This document shows, piece by piece, positions 39,383 to 48,669 of a stretch of DNA of 64,000 nucleotides. The stretch is from Streptomyces sp. FIT100. Its GTDB lineage: Bacteria; Actinomycetota; Actinomycetes; Streptomycetales; Streptomycetaceae. Within the stretch, counting starts at the first letter, position 1; every line of letters begins with the position of its first letter. A program made the position numbers and the translations under genes. The notes under the pieces were generated by a model, which did no database searches, was not told the origin of the DNA, and saw only the letters and a list, made by a program, of their open reading frames with translations. The stretch is from contig NZ_CP075715.1 in NCBI RefSeq assembly GCF_024584805.1, positions 1,538,001 through 1,602,000 on the forward strand. The letters run 5' to 3'.

Positions 39383-40098
39383 CCCTTCTTCGCCGGGCGG
39401 CGCACCCGCACGGACAGCACGGGTGGGCGCGACAGCGCCAGCTCGCGGATCCCCGCGCCGAGCACCGCGTCCAAGTCGGCCCGCACATCGTCGAGTTCGC
39501 GGAAGTGGGACACCGCCCGCACACCCACCCGGGCCCGTCCGACGCGGACCCGCACGGACTGCACCCCGGACACCTCCATCGCCCGGTCGCGCAGCACCAG
39601 TGCCGCCGCGGCCCGGTCGATACCCGCCCGTACGTCCGTGTCGGCCGGGTCCCGGCGCATCGGCAGCAGACTCCGCAGCCCCGGCGTCACCGCGAGCACG
39701 ATCAGCCACACACCGAGCGCCGCCGCCACGCCCGCGCCCACCAGCACCCAGGTGTCGTCCAGCGGCCGCCGCTCCAGCTCGTCCGCGAGCGAGCGGCGCC
39801 ATGCCATGCCGGCCCGACCGGTCCGTACCGCCGCGACGTCGTACAGCAGCAGCGCCGCACCGGCGGTGAGCGCCGCCGCGAGCAGCCCGGCCGGGATACG
39901 CCGAGTGGACCAGAACCGGCCGCTCCGGCCGTCCTCGCCGGCCGCCGCCGACGGCCGGTACGCGGCGGCGGACGCGGACTGGTCCAGCTCCGTCACCGGC
40001 CCGGCCGTCCGCACCGGTCCGCTCTCCTTCACGGGCCCTGCCCCCGGCACGGATCCGCCGTCCTTCACCGGTCCGCCGTCCTTCACCGGTCCGGTCAT
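39379..40098 (-). CDS. DUF6286-like membrane protein of the Asp23 cluster
   Basis: A 239-aa protein. The N-terminal 38 residues are a hexapeptide array (GPVKDG and variants, six units); then two transmembrane helices (RIPAGLLAAALTAGAALLLYDVAAV; VLVGAGVAAALGVWLIVLAV), then a soluble domain about 145-235. The pattern fits the DUF6286 proteins found with AmaP and Asp23 in Streptomyces. ATG at 40098 overlaps the Asp23 homologue's stop by 4 nt. Probably a second membrane anchor. Confidence 0.75.
   Translation of the reverse strand: MTGPVKDGGPVKDGGSVPGAGPVKESGPVRTAGPVTELDQSASAAAYRPSAAAGEDGRSGRFWSTRRIPAGLLAAALTAGAALLLYDVAAVRTGRAGMAWRRSLADELERRPLDDTWVLVGAGVAAALGVWLIVLAVTPGLRSLLPMRRDPADTDVRAGIDRAAAALVLRDRAMEVSGVQSVRVRVGRARVGVRAVSHFRELDDVRADLDAVLGAGIRELALSRPPVLSVRVRRPAKKG
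39985..40092 (-). repeat. 18-bp in-frame array, six units
   Basis: Codons 3-38 of the DUF6286-like gene consist of six 18-bp units (GPVKDG, GPVKDG, GSVPGA, GPVKES, GPVRTA, GPVTEL). The first two are nearly identical at DNA level; the rest have diverged. Confidence 0.85.
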
Positions 40099-40508
40099 CG
40101 GAGCCTCCCCTGAGCCGCCCGGCGCGTATGGACGGAGTGCAGCCGCTCCACCTCCACGGCGACCTCGCGCACCACCATCCCCGCCAACGCCTCTACCCGC
40201 TCAGCCACGTGGCGACGCACCGCACCGCACTGCGCGCCGATGTCGCAGGGGTAGCCGAGTTCGAGGCTGATCCGGACGCGGGCGTGGTCCTGGTGGACCG
40301 TGACCGTGGCGTGCGGGGCCGAACCCCCCTCGGGGGCGCGCCCGACGGCCTCACGCGCCGCCCGCGCCGCGATCTTGGCCACGACCCGGTCCGCGATCAC
40401 CGTCGATCCGCGCTCGGCCGGCCCGGGCGCGGTCCCCTCCGTCGGCACCGGCGGATCCGTCGGCACGGCTGGATCCGTCGCCACGGGTGGAGTGGAGTCC
40501 GCGGCCAC
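40095..40508 (-). CDS. Asp23/Gls24 family envelope stress protein (short form)
   Basis: A 137-aa protein. The N-terminus is Pro/Thr-rich (PPVATDPAVPTDPPVP), then an Asp23-like domain: VIADRVVAKIAARAA, VRISLELGYPCDIG, VRRHVAERVEALAGM. Asp23 proteins bind membrane anchors and respond to cell-wall stress in other Gram-positives. ATG at 40508, 6 nt after the small membrane gene stop. Overlap (ATGA) with the next gene supports an operon. Confidence 0.8.
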   Translation of the reverse strand: MAADSTPPVATDPAVPTDPPVPTEGTAPGPAERGSTVIADRVVAKIAARAAREAVGRAPEGGSAPHATVTVHQDHARVRISLELGYPCDIGAQCGAVRRHVAERVEALAGMVVREVAVEVERLHSVHTRRAAQGRLR

Positions 40509-40514
40509 GCCGTG

Positions 40515-40706
40515 TCACCTCCGCCGGTCGCCGTGCTCGCGGCCCCGGAAGAATTCGCCCGGTTCGAGGTCGCCGTCCAGGAAGCGGCCCGCCACGAACC
40601 CGACCGCGCCGAGCGCGGCCACCAGAAGAAAGGCCGCGAAGCCACCGAAGTACCCGGCGAAGCCGAGCGCCATGCCGGCCAGCAGGCCGACCGCAGCCAT
40701 GCTCAT
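40515..40706 (-). CDS. Small two-helix membrane protein of the Asp23 cluster
   Basis: A 63-aa protein, almost entirely hydrophobic (SMAAVGLLAGMALGFAGYFG; FAAFLLVAALGAVGFVAG), ending with an acidic and basic tail DLEPGEFF...DRRR. It resembles the DUF2273-type small proteins that sit in asp23 operons. ATG at 40706 has GAGAGGAGCG upstream; the longer ORF upstream of it has no conserved character. Confidence 0.75.
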   Translation of the reverse strand: MSMAAVGLLAGMALGFAGYFGGFAAFLLVAALGAVGFVAGRFLDGDLEPGEFFRGREHGDRRR

Positions 40707-40768
40707 CGTGCGCTCCTCTCGTGAGCCCGGTAGCCCGCCGGCTCCGTGCTCCGTAACCCGGGGTCCCG

Positions 40769-41248
40769 TCACTGGAGGCGCGGCTCCGGTTCTTCCTCTT
40801 CCTCATCCGGCAGTTTGACGTCACTGACCGCGATATTGACCTCGACGACCTCAAGACCGGTCATGCGTTCCACAGCGGAGACGACGTTCTCACGGACGGC
40901 CCGGGCCACGTCCGAGATCGACACCCCGTAGTCGACGACGATCTCGAGGTCGAGGGCCGTCTGGACCTCGCCGACCTCGGCCTTCACGCCGCGGGAGACA
41001 CTGGCCCGCGCACCGCCGGGCACGCCGACCCGGTCGCGTACCGCGCCGAACGTGCGCGAGATGCCGCTGCCCATGGCGTGCACGCCGACGACGTCCCGCG
41101 CCGCGAGTCCGGCGATCTTCTCCACGACGCCGTCGGCGATGGTCGTACGGCCCCGTGTGCCCGGATCGCCGCCGCCCCGCCTGACGGCCCCCGTGCCTGT
41201 GCCCGCCGGTTCCTTCTTCACATTCAGTTCGGTGTCGGTCATCGCCAT
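40769..41248 (-). CDS. Asp23/Gls24 family envelope stress protein
   Basis: A 159-aa protein, first of the envelope operon. The domain is typical: TTIADGVVEKIAGLAARDVVGVHAM, split as TIADGVVEKIAGLAAR and VVGVHAMG; VDYGVSISDVARAVRENV; GLEVVEVNIAVSDVKL. ATG at 41248 with AAAGGGACG upstream. The 5-gene order is asp23, small membrane, asp23-short, DUF6286, amaP. Divergent from the next gene across 95 bp. Confidence 0.88.
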   Translation of the reverse strand: MAMTDTELNVKKEPAGTGTGAVRRGGGDPGTRGRTTIADGVVEKIAGLAARDVVGVHAMGSGISRTFGAVRDRVGVPGGARASVSRGVKAEVGEVQTALDLEIVVDYGVSISDVARAVRENVVSAVERMTGLEVVEVNIAVSDVKLPDEEEEEPEPRLQ

Positions 41249-41343
41249 GCGTCCCTTTCCGGGCGGTGGTGGACTCCTGACCCCGGTGACCACACTATGT
41301 GCGCTTGCCCCGTCCCGCGCCGGGGATGCGGCAGGCTGGAGCA

Positions 41344-42048
41344 ATGACGACGGCGGACGGATGGGCCGGGACGGTACGGGCCCGGCTTGGTCTGGGCAGG
41401 ATCCTCCCGCTCGGTACGGCAGCGGACGGGGCCTGGCTCACGGAGCGTGCGGCGCAGTCCGTGCTGCACGCGGCGGCGGCCGGGGAGGTGCGCGGCGCGG
41501 TGGTGGGGCGGCTGCGGATCGGGCTCGCCGACCCGGGACTCGCGGCGGAACCCGTGGTCCCGCCCCCGCCCGGGGCCCTGCCACCGGGCCTCCTGCGTAT
41601 CGAGGCGGAGTTCGCGGCAGCCCCCGACGAGCCGATCCCCGTCCTCGCGGAGCGGCTCCGCGCGGCGCTCCACACCGCGGCCGTGGAGCGCCTGGACCTG
41701 GCCGTGACGGAGATCGATCTGCGGGTGACGGCGCTGCTCGACGCAGCACCGGGACCGGAATCAGGAGCGGGACCCGACCCGGATTCCGGGAAGTCGCCGG
41801 CCAAGGTGTCGGCGGCACCGGCGCAGGGCGAGCTGGGCAGGGCGGCCGCCGCGGCGCCGGGGGTCGCCCACCTCACGGACGCGCTGGGCGTACCGGTCCG
41901 TGTCGCGGATTCGTCCGTCCGGGTCGAATGCGCGACGTCGCGTGGTCACCGTCCGCTGGCCGTGGCCCTGGCCGTCCGGAAGGCGGTCGCTCCGCTGCTT
42001 CCGGAGCCCGTCCCGGTGACGGTGCTGATCACGGACGTACCGGCCTGA
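41344..42048 (+). CDS. Conserved hypothetical protein divergent from the Asp23 operon
   Basis: A 234-aa Ala/Val/Pro-rich soluble protein, ATG at 41344 (MTTADGWAGTVRARLGLGRI). It appears to contain two similar halves, each with an Asp23-like ring (VRGAVVGRLRIGLADPG; VECATSRGHRPLAVALAVRK), possibly a distant Asp23-like repeat. From memory, database entries name similar proteins nucleopolyhedrovirus P10 family, a label I would not trust. The constant neighbourhood with asp23 suggests a role in the same envelope system. Confidence 0.65.
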   Translation: MTTADGWAGTVRARLGLGRILPLGTAADGAWLTERAAQSVLHAAAAGEVRGAVVGRLRIGLADPGLAAEPVVPPPPGALPPGLLRIEAEFAAAPDEPIPVLAERLRAALHTAAVERLDLAVTEIDLRVTALLDAAPGPESGAGPDPDSGKSPAKVSAAPAQGELGRAAAAAPGVAHLTDALGVPVRVADSSVRVECATSRGHRPLAVALAVRKAVAPLLPEPVPVTVLITDVPA

Positions 42049-42156
42049 GCAGCGCACCCCAGGGCGCGGACGACCGGTGCGCCGTGCCGACGGTGCGCGG
42101 TGTCGGTAGTGCGCGGTGCCGGCTGATGCGGCGCCCCAGGGGGTGATGTGCGGGCC

Positions 42157-42957
42157 TCAGTCGGCCAGGCCCGCGAGGTCGCGCAGGCGCCGGGCCTGGG
42201 CGACCCGCTCGGCCGTCCGCTGCTCCTCGTACGTACGCCCCTGGGCACCGCGCAGCAGCGCCTTGGTCTCGATCACGGCGTCGCGGGGCGCGGCGAGCAG
42301 CGCGGCCGCCAAGTCGCGCACGGACGCGCCGAGTTCCCCGGCGGGCACGACGAGATTGGCGAGGCCGATGCGCTCGGCCTCCTCCGCCTGGACGAAGCGC
42401 CCGGTCGCGCAGATCTCCAGCGCGCGGGCGTAGCCGACGAGCGAGACGAGCGGGTGGGTCCCCGTGAGGTCCGGGACCAGCCCGAGGCTGGTCTCGCGCA
42501 TGGCGAACTGCACGTCCTGCGCGGCGATCCGCAGATCGCAGGCGAGGGCGAGCTGGAACCCGGCACCGATCGCATGGCCCTGGACCGCCGCGATCGACAC
42601 GATGTCGTTGCGGCGCCACCAGGTGAACGCCTCCTGGTACTCGGCGATGACCGCGTCCAGCTCCGCGTCCGAACCGCGGGCGAGGTCGAGGAACGACGGC
42701 TCACCGTCGAAGCCTTCGGGCGTGAACGCCTGACGGTCGAGCCCCGCGGAGAAGGACTTGCCCTCGCCGCGCAGCACAACGACCCGCACGGTGCCCGGCA
42801 GCGACCGTCCGGCCTCCGCCAACGCCCGCCAGAGAGCGGGAGACTGGGCATTGCGCTTGGCCGGATTGCTGAGGGTCACCGTGGCCACCGCGTCCTCGAC
42901 GCTGAGCCGTACGCCGTCCTTGTCGAGCACAGGGTCCAGCGAGTCGAGCGAAGTCAT
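42157..42957 (-). CDS. Enoyl-CoA hydratase/isomerase family protein
   Basis: A 266-aa crotonase-fold protein. The oxyanion-hole segments are FSAGLDRQAF and QGHAIGAGFQLALACDLRIA; the position of the first catalytic Glu appears as ETSLGLVPD with Asp/Gly around it. These enzymes hydrate or isomerise enoyl-CoA in fatty-acid breakdown. ATG at 42957 with CCGGAGGC 8 nt upstream. Single gene; substrate not predictable. Confidence 0.88.
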   Translation of the reverse strand: MTSLDSLDPVLDKDGVRLSVEDAVATVTLSNPAKRNAQSPALWRALAEAGRSLPGTVRVVVLRGEGKSFSAGLDRQAFTPEGFDGEPSFLDLARGSDAELDAVIAEYQEAFTWWRRNDIVSIAAVQGHAIGAGFQLALACDLRIAAQDVQFAMRETSLGLVPDLTGTHPLVSLVGYARALEICATGRFVQAEEAERIGLANLVVPAGELGASVRDLAAALLAAPRDAVIETKALLRGAQGRTYEEQRTAERVAQARRLRDLAGLAD

Positions 42958-43026
42958 GAGGTGCCTCCGGTTCCGGTAACGGTGGGGTGCGATCGGTGCA
43001 GCGACAACGAAGTGACTGCACAGTAA

Positions 43027-43058
43027 CCACCCGGTCGACCTCAGGATCGACCGGGTGG
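43027..43058 (-). terminator. Perfect 12-bp hairpin after the small HTH gene
   Basis: CCACCCGGTCGA (43027-43038) pairs with TCGACCGGGTGG (43047-43058) around an 8-nt loop, 66 nt beyond the stop of the HTH gene on the minus strand. Confidence 0.82.
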
Positions 43059-43123
43059 CCGACACCACCGGAACCGGCTTGCCGGCCTCGGACGCCGCTC
43101 GGAGCAGCTGCCGCCGTCGGCCG

Positions 43124-43345
43124 TCAGGCCGATGCGGCCTTCTTGCCCCGCGTCGCCCCGCCGCGTCCCCGCAGCGTGACTCCGGACTCGCTGAGCATCC
43201 GGTGTACGAACCCGTAGGAGCGGCCGGTCTCTTCGGCCAGCGCCCGGATGCTCGCACCGGAGTCGTACTTCTTCTTCAGGTCTGCCGCGAGCTTGTCGCG
43301 CGCGGCGCCGGTCACCCGGCTGCCCTTCTTCAGAGTCTCGGCCAC
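43124..43345 (-). CDS. Small helix-turn-helix protein
   Basis: A 73-aa basic protein with a resolvase-type HTH: YDSGASIRALAEETGRSYGF, then VHRMLSESGV, followed by a Lys/Arg-rich tail. GTG at 43345 has GAGGAGG about 7 nt upstream, giving the conserved MAETLKKGSRVTG start. The helix resembles the DNA-binding part of Hin-like recombinases but no catalytic domain is present, so it is a small DNA-binding protein conserved in actinobacteria. A structured 5' leader lies upstream. Confidence 0.82.
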   Translation of the reverse strand: MAETLKKGSRVTGAARDKLAADLKKKYDSGASIRALAEETGRSYGFVHRMLSESGVTLRGRGGATRGKKAASA

Positions 43346-43709
43346 CCGTGCCTCCTCATGGGAAGTGCGCTCTGGACTCTCATGATCACCCCTCCGGGGC
43401 TTCATGGCCACCCATTCGACAAGGTCCGTGCGAAAGGCTTTGACGGCCACGAAAGCGGCGCCGCCATCGGAATCTCGAATTCCGGTGGCGGCTGCCGAGA
43501 CGTTTCGGCGTCTCACAGGATGAAATTCCAGGTCAGGGCGCCAGGGCCCGGACGGAGCGGTTCCGTGCGGTGGCGGACCGTTTCAGCGCGCCGCCACGCC
43601 GGGGTACGAGACGTACTCACTCAGATGAAGGATCATCCATGAGCCGAATGATCCATACGGAGTGGATCAGTGCGGAGGGATCACCCGCAGCCCGTCCCGC
43701 GGAGGCCCC
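43346..43709. other. Gene-free stretch with three hairpins, 364 bp
   Basis: It holds a 14-bp stem 43460-43473/43479-43492 (one mismatch) next to a GAGACG/CGTCTC stem (43496-43513), both upstream of the HTH gene, and TGATCCA/TGGATCA (43649-43669) just beyond the ABC-F stop, a possible terminator. It is less GC-rich than its neighbours. No gene seen. Confidence 0.6.
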
Positions 43710-45308
<1,599 letters not shown>

Positions 45309-45372
45309 GGAAAGACTCCAGAACGGACGGACGGCGGAAGGACGACGGGGCGTGCGGAAGCTTCGACGCCGT

Positions 45373-45396
45373 CTAATCCATGAGGAGAATTGCCAT
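45373..45396 (-). CDS. Possible 7-codon leaderless upstream ORF of the ABC-F gene
   Basis: ATG-GCA-ATT-CTC-CTC-ATG-GAT-TAG (MAILLMD). Its ATG is 7 nt after a TAGACT -10 box, the spacing at which transcription would begin on the ATG itself. It ends 64 nt before the ABC-F start. Translation is not shown; the case rests on the promoter spacing. Confidence 0.4.
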   Translation of the reverse strand: MAILLMD

Positions 45397-45403
45397 ACGG
45401 GCC

Positions 45404-45409
45404 AGTCTA
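45404..45409 (-). promoter_or_regulatory. -10 box (TAGACT) upstream of the ABC-F leader
   Basis: Reverse-strand TAGACT at 45409-45404, seven bases before ATG 45396. No clear -35 at 17-18 bp. Confidence 0.5.
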
Positions 45410-45436
45410 CCGGGCGGATGCAACCGCTTTTCTGTG

Positions 45437-45470
45437 GTTCTCCCCACGGTCGCCGGGCCGTGGGGAGAAC
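45437..45470. promoter_or_regulatory. Perfect 13-bp inverted repeat between divergent genes
   Basis: GTTCTCCCCACGG (45437-45449) pairs with 45458-45470 around TCGCCGGG. It lies upstream of the ABC-F promoter and about 138 bp from the metallopeptidase start. It could be an operator or a stop for upstream transcription. Confidence 0.6.
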
Positions 45471-45607
45471 CTGCTGCGGACGTGCCGCGGGGCACTGGCA
45501 CGGGGCGGTGAGCGGGGTGCGAGCGGGGTGGAGGGCGAGGCGGCGGGCAAGGCAGCGACAGGCGGACAAAAGGGGCGAGTCGTACGGCACTGTTCGATAC
45601 TCGGGAC

Positions 45608-46498
45608 ATGCAGTTCGACGAAAACGCCGATCTGGACACCTCGGAGGTCCAGGATGTGCGCGGCAGCCGCATTCCGGGTGGCAAGGCCACCGTCGGCGGC
45701 GGCATCGTCGGCTTCATCGCGCTGGTCCTCGGCCTGCTGTTCGGGGTGGGGCCGGACCAGCTGGGGCTCACCGAGGGCAGTCAGGAGCCGCGCGACAGCG
45801 CGTCGTCCGCCGCGCAGGTCGCGCAGGCCTGCCGCAAGGGCGCGGACGCGAACATCCGGGAGGACTGCCGGGTCGTCGCCGTGGTCAACAGCGTGCAGGA
45901 CTTCTGGCGCGCGGAGTACGCACGGCGCGGCGGGCGCTACGCGGACGCGCCTACGGTGATGTTCACGGGCCGGGTCGGCACCGCCTGCGGCTCGGCGAGC
46001 GCGGCGGTCGGGCCGTTCTACTGCCCCGGGGACGGCAAGGTCTATCTGGACGTCGACTTCTTCAACGACCTGCGGACCAAGTTCGGAGCGAGCGGCGGCC
46101 CCTTCGCGCAGGCGTACGTCGTCGCGCACGAGTACGGCCATCACATCCAGGACCTGATGGGCACGCTGGGCCGTGCGCAGGACCGGCGGGTGGGTCCGGG
46201 CAGCAACGCGGTCCGCGTGGAGTTGCAGGCCGACTGCTACGCGGGAGTGTGGGCGCACCACGCGACGACCACCCCTGACGAGCGGACCGGCAGGCCCCTG
46301 CTGACACGGCTGACGGACGAGGACATCAGGGACGGCCTGAACGCGGCCGCGGCGGTGGGCGACGACCGGATCCAGGAGGCGATCCAGGGCCGGGTCACTC
46401 CGGAGTCCTGGACCCACGGCTCGGCGGCGCAGCGCCAGCAGTGGTTCTACCAGGGCTACCGCACCGGCGACATGGCCGCGTGCAACACCTTCCGCTGA
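45608..46498 (+). CDS. Neutral zinc metallopeptidase (YpfJ family)
   Basis: A 296-aa membrane-anchored protease-like protein. One N-terminal helix (VGGGIVGFIALVLGLLFGVG, about 28-48) and an external domain with the zinc motif HEYGHHIQ and a further Glu in VELQADCYAG. Cys pairs (ACRKGADANIREDC; ACGSASAAVGPFYC) suggest disulfides. ATG at 45608, with a GATACT hexamer 6 nt upstream suggesting a near-leaderless mRNA. Family function is not established. Confidence 0.88.
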   Translation: MQFDENADLDTSEVQDVRGSRIPGGKATVGGGIVGFIALVLGLLFGVGPDQLGLTEGSQEPRDSASSAAQVAQACRKGADANIREDCRVVAVVNSVQDFWRAEYARRGGRYADAPTVMFTGRVGTACGSASAAVGPFYCPGDGKVYLDVDFFNDLRTKFGASGGPFAQAYVVAHEYGHHIQDLMGTLGRAQDRRVGPGSNAVRVELQADCYAGVWAHHATTTPDERTGRPLLTRLTDEDIRDGLNAAAAVGDDRIQEAIQGRVTPESWTHGSAAQRQQWFYQGYRTGDMAACNTFR

Positions 46499-46507
46499 CC
46501 GGGCGAG

Positions 46508-46549
46508 CCGGGCCGACCGGGCCGACCGGGCCGACCGGGCCGACCGGGA
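46508..46549. repeat. 9-bp tandem repeat, about 4.7 copies
   Basis: CCGGGCCGA is repeated exactly four times from 46508 to 46543, with a partial fifth copy, directly after the metallopeptidase stop. Confidence 0.9.
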
Positions 46550-46658
46550 GGTTTTCCACAGGTGCCGGGCGTTGTCGGCGCCCCCTGCCAGACTGAGACC
46601 CAGCTCACAGTCCTGTGGTCGAGCGAGCGAGTCCAGCAGAAATAGAGGGGTGATCGGC

Positions 46659-47060
46659 ATGGCGGAGGCACCGGACATCTGTCCGACGCTGGTGTACGCG
46701 GACGCGAAGGCGGCGATCAAGCAGCTCACCGAGGCATTCGGCTTCACGGAGCACGCCGTGTACGAGGGCGAGGACGGCAGGGTCGTCCACGCCGAGCTGT
46801 CGTACGGGAACGGGATGGTGATGCTGGGCAGCAAGGGGACCGGGAGCCCGTTCGACAAGCTGATGGAGGCCGGCGGTCCGGCGGGCGTCTTCATCCATGT
46901 CGACGACGTCGACGCACACCATGCCAGGGCGGTGGAGCACGGCGTGGAGGTCGTGACGCCGCCCACCGACCAGGACTACGGCTCGCGGGACTACATGACG
47001 CGCGACCTGGAGGGCAACGTCTGGAGCTTCGGGACGTACAGACCGGGGGCGGAGGGCTGA
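46659..47060 (+). CDS. VOC (glyoxalase/bleomycin resistance) family protein
   Basis: A 133-aa protein of the paired beta-alpha-beta-beta-beta fold: CPTLVYADAKAAIKQLTEAF, VVHAELSYGNGMVMLG, VFIHVDDVDAHHARAVEHG, and YMTRDLEGNVWSFGTY with the usual terminal metal-site region. ATG at 46659; a GTG three codons upstream is possible (GAGGGGTGA). The substrate is not known. It resembles the PhnB/glyoxalase-like group without a clear enzyme. Confidence 0.85.
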   Translation: MAEAPDICPTLVYADAKAAIKQLTEAFGFTEHAVYEGEDGRVVHAELSYGNGMVMLGSKGTGSPFDKLMEAGGPAGVFIHVDDVDAHHARAVEHGVEVVTPPTDQDYGSRDYMTRDLEGNVWSFGTYRPGAEG

Positions 47061-47121
47061 TCTCCCGGGCCCCGCGCCCCGGGGCGCTGTGCGGCCGCGG
47101 TTCCGCCGGTACCGGTAGGGC

Positions 47122-48483
47122 CTAGGCGCCCCCGGTGTGGACCTGGAAGGCCGCCCGGCGGACGGCCTTGGCGAGGGCGGGGTCGGGGTGGGCGGCCGCG
47201 AGGGCGACCAGGACCTGCACGGTGCGCGGGTGGCCGACCGCCCTGATCTCGTCCAGCAGCGCGGGGACGGTGCCCTGGACCGCCGAGTCGAGGTGGCGGA
47301 CCAGGAGCGCGGTCTCGCCGTGGTCGGCGACGGCCGCCGCGGTGTCCACCCAGAGCCAGGTGGCCTCCTCGCGGGTGAGGACCTCGGCGGTGTCCTCGGG
47401 GTCCGCCCCCTCGTACTCGGCGAGCCAGAGCAGCGCGTACGGACGCAGGGACGGCTCTTCGGCGGCGGCGCGCACCCCGGCCTCGGCGGGCCCGCCGACG
47501 ACCCGGAGCGCCTCGAAGGCGAGGCCGCGGAGCAGGGCGTCCTCGCCACGGGCGGCGGCGAGGAGTTCGGCGACGGCGCTGGAGACGGTGCGGGCGGCGA
47601 GCCAGGCCCGGTATTCGTCGCGGGCGGGACCGGGGCTGAGCCGGGCGCAGCCGCGGAGCATGTCCTCGGCGGACTGCTCGATATGGCCTGCGGGGCTCTG
47701 GGCGGCGACGCAGATCTGTTCGAGCTTGACCCAGACCGCCCAGTTGCCGAGCGGGGTGAGGGTGGCCTGGTCCGGGCCGAGGGTGAGCGCACCGACCGCG
47801 GCGAGGCCCTCCAGGGCCCAGTCGAGCAGGGCCGAGAGGGGGACGTCGGACTCGGCGGTCGCGGCCGGATCGGGCTGGGGGCCGTAGGGCACCTCGCAGC
47901 GCTCCTCGCGGAGTTCCGCGACGCGCTGCTGGAGCAGGTCGAGCAGGGCGGGCACGAGCACGGGGCCCGCGGAGAGCTGGAGGAGGGAGAGCACCTGGGG
48001 GACGGCTTCGACGACCTCCGCGACGGCCGCGGGGGCGACATCGGCGGGGGCGGGGTGGACCAGGGACCAGGCGTCGAAGAGGGCGACCCAGCCGCGCAGC
48101 ACGGCGGTGTCGTCGCGGTCCCAGACGTTCAGCCGCCAGCCGGGGCGTGCGATGTCGCCGTGGAGCTCGACGAGCCCGGCGAGGCGGGCGCGGTCCCAGC
48201 CCGCGCTCACCTGGTCCGGTGTCAGCTCCAGCGCGGCGGCCGCCCGTTCCCGCGCGGCGGGGCCGGCCGCCGTGTCGCGGGCGGCGGCGGCCCAGCGGGC
48301 GACGCGGACCGCGTCGGCGAGCAGCTCACGCGCCTGGCGGGCCAGCTCCGAGGGGGGCGGAGTGCCCTCGGGCGGGCGCGGTGCGGGGCGCGTACGCCGG
48401 TTCGACACGGCGCGGCGGGCCGTGACCGTGGGGCGAGGGCGGACGAGACGGAGTCTGGAGTCGCGCAGGTTACGGGACGTCAC
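47122..48483 (-). CDS. Large hypothetical protein, HEAT-like C-terminal part
   Basis: A 453-aa protein, Ala/Leu-rich and helical, with a basic disordered N-terminus (about 1-45, RNLRDSRLRLVRPRP...). The second half is made of helical pairs (LLRGLAFEALRVVGG, LRPYALLWLAEYEGA, TVPALLDEIRAVGHPRTVQVLVALAA), which look like HEAT-type repeats. No catalytic motif. GTG at 48483. Conserved-hypothetical type; function unknown. Confidence 0.75.
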   Translation of the reverse strand: MTSRNLRDSRLRLVRPRPTVTARRAVSNRRTRPAPRPPEGTPPPSELARQARELLADAVRVARWAAAARDTAAGPAARERAAAALELTPDQVSAGWDRARLAGLVELHGDIARPGWRLNVWDRDDTAVLRGWVALFDAWSLVHPAPADVAPAAVAEVVEAVPQVLSLLQLSAGPVLVPALLDLLQQRVAELREERCEVPYGPQPDPAATAESDVPLSALLDWALEGLAAVGALTLGPDQATLTPLGNWAVWVKLEQICVAAQSPAGHIEQSAEDMLRGCARLSPGPARDEYRAWLAARTVSSAVAELLAAARGEDALLRGLAFEALRVVGGPAEAGVRAAAEEPSLRPYALLWLAEYEGADPEDTAEVLTREEATWLWVDTAAAVADHGETALLVRHLDSAVQGTVPALLDEIRAVGHPRTVQVLVALAAAHPDPALAKAVRRAAFQVHTGGA

Positions 48484-48669
48484 GGGGAGCAGTCTTCCCG
48501 CTGACCGCCCGAAAGCCCAAACGGAATCCGCGATCTCGTGGAAGGGGGGTGCCGCAAAGAGGCGGCGGAGGGGCGACAGGGGCAGGTCGAGGCGGCTTCG
48601 AAGCGGCCCGGCGGGGCCCCGGACAGGACCTGGGCGGGCCCCGGCGGAACCGGGGCGGCCAGGGAGTCT

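Noticed and set aside
43124..43345. Remnant of a site-specific recombinase
   Set aside because: Only the HTH resembles recombinases. There is no catalytic domain or inverted ends, and the gene has a clean start and terminator.
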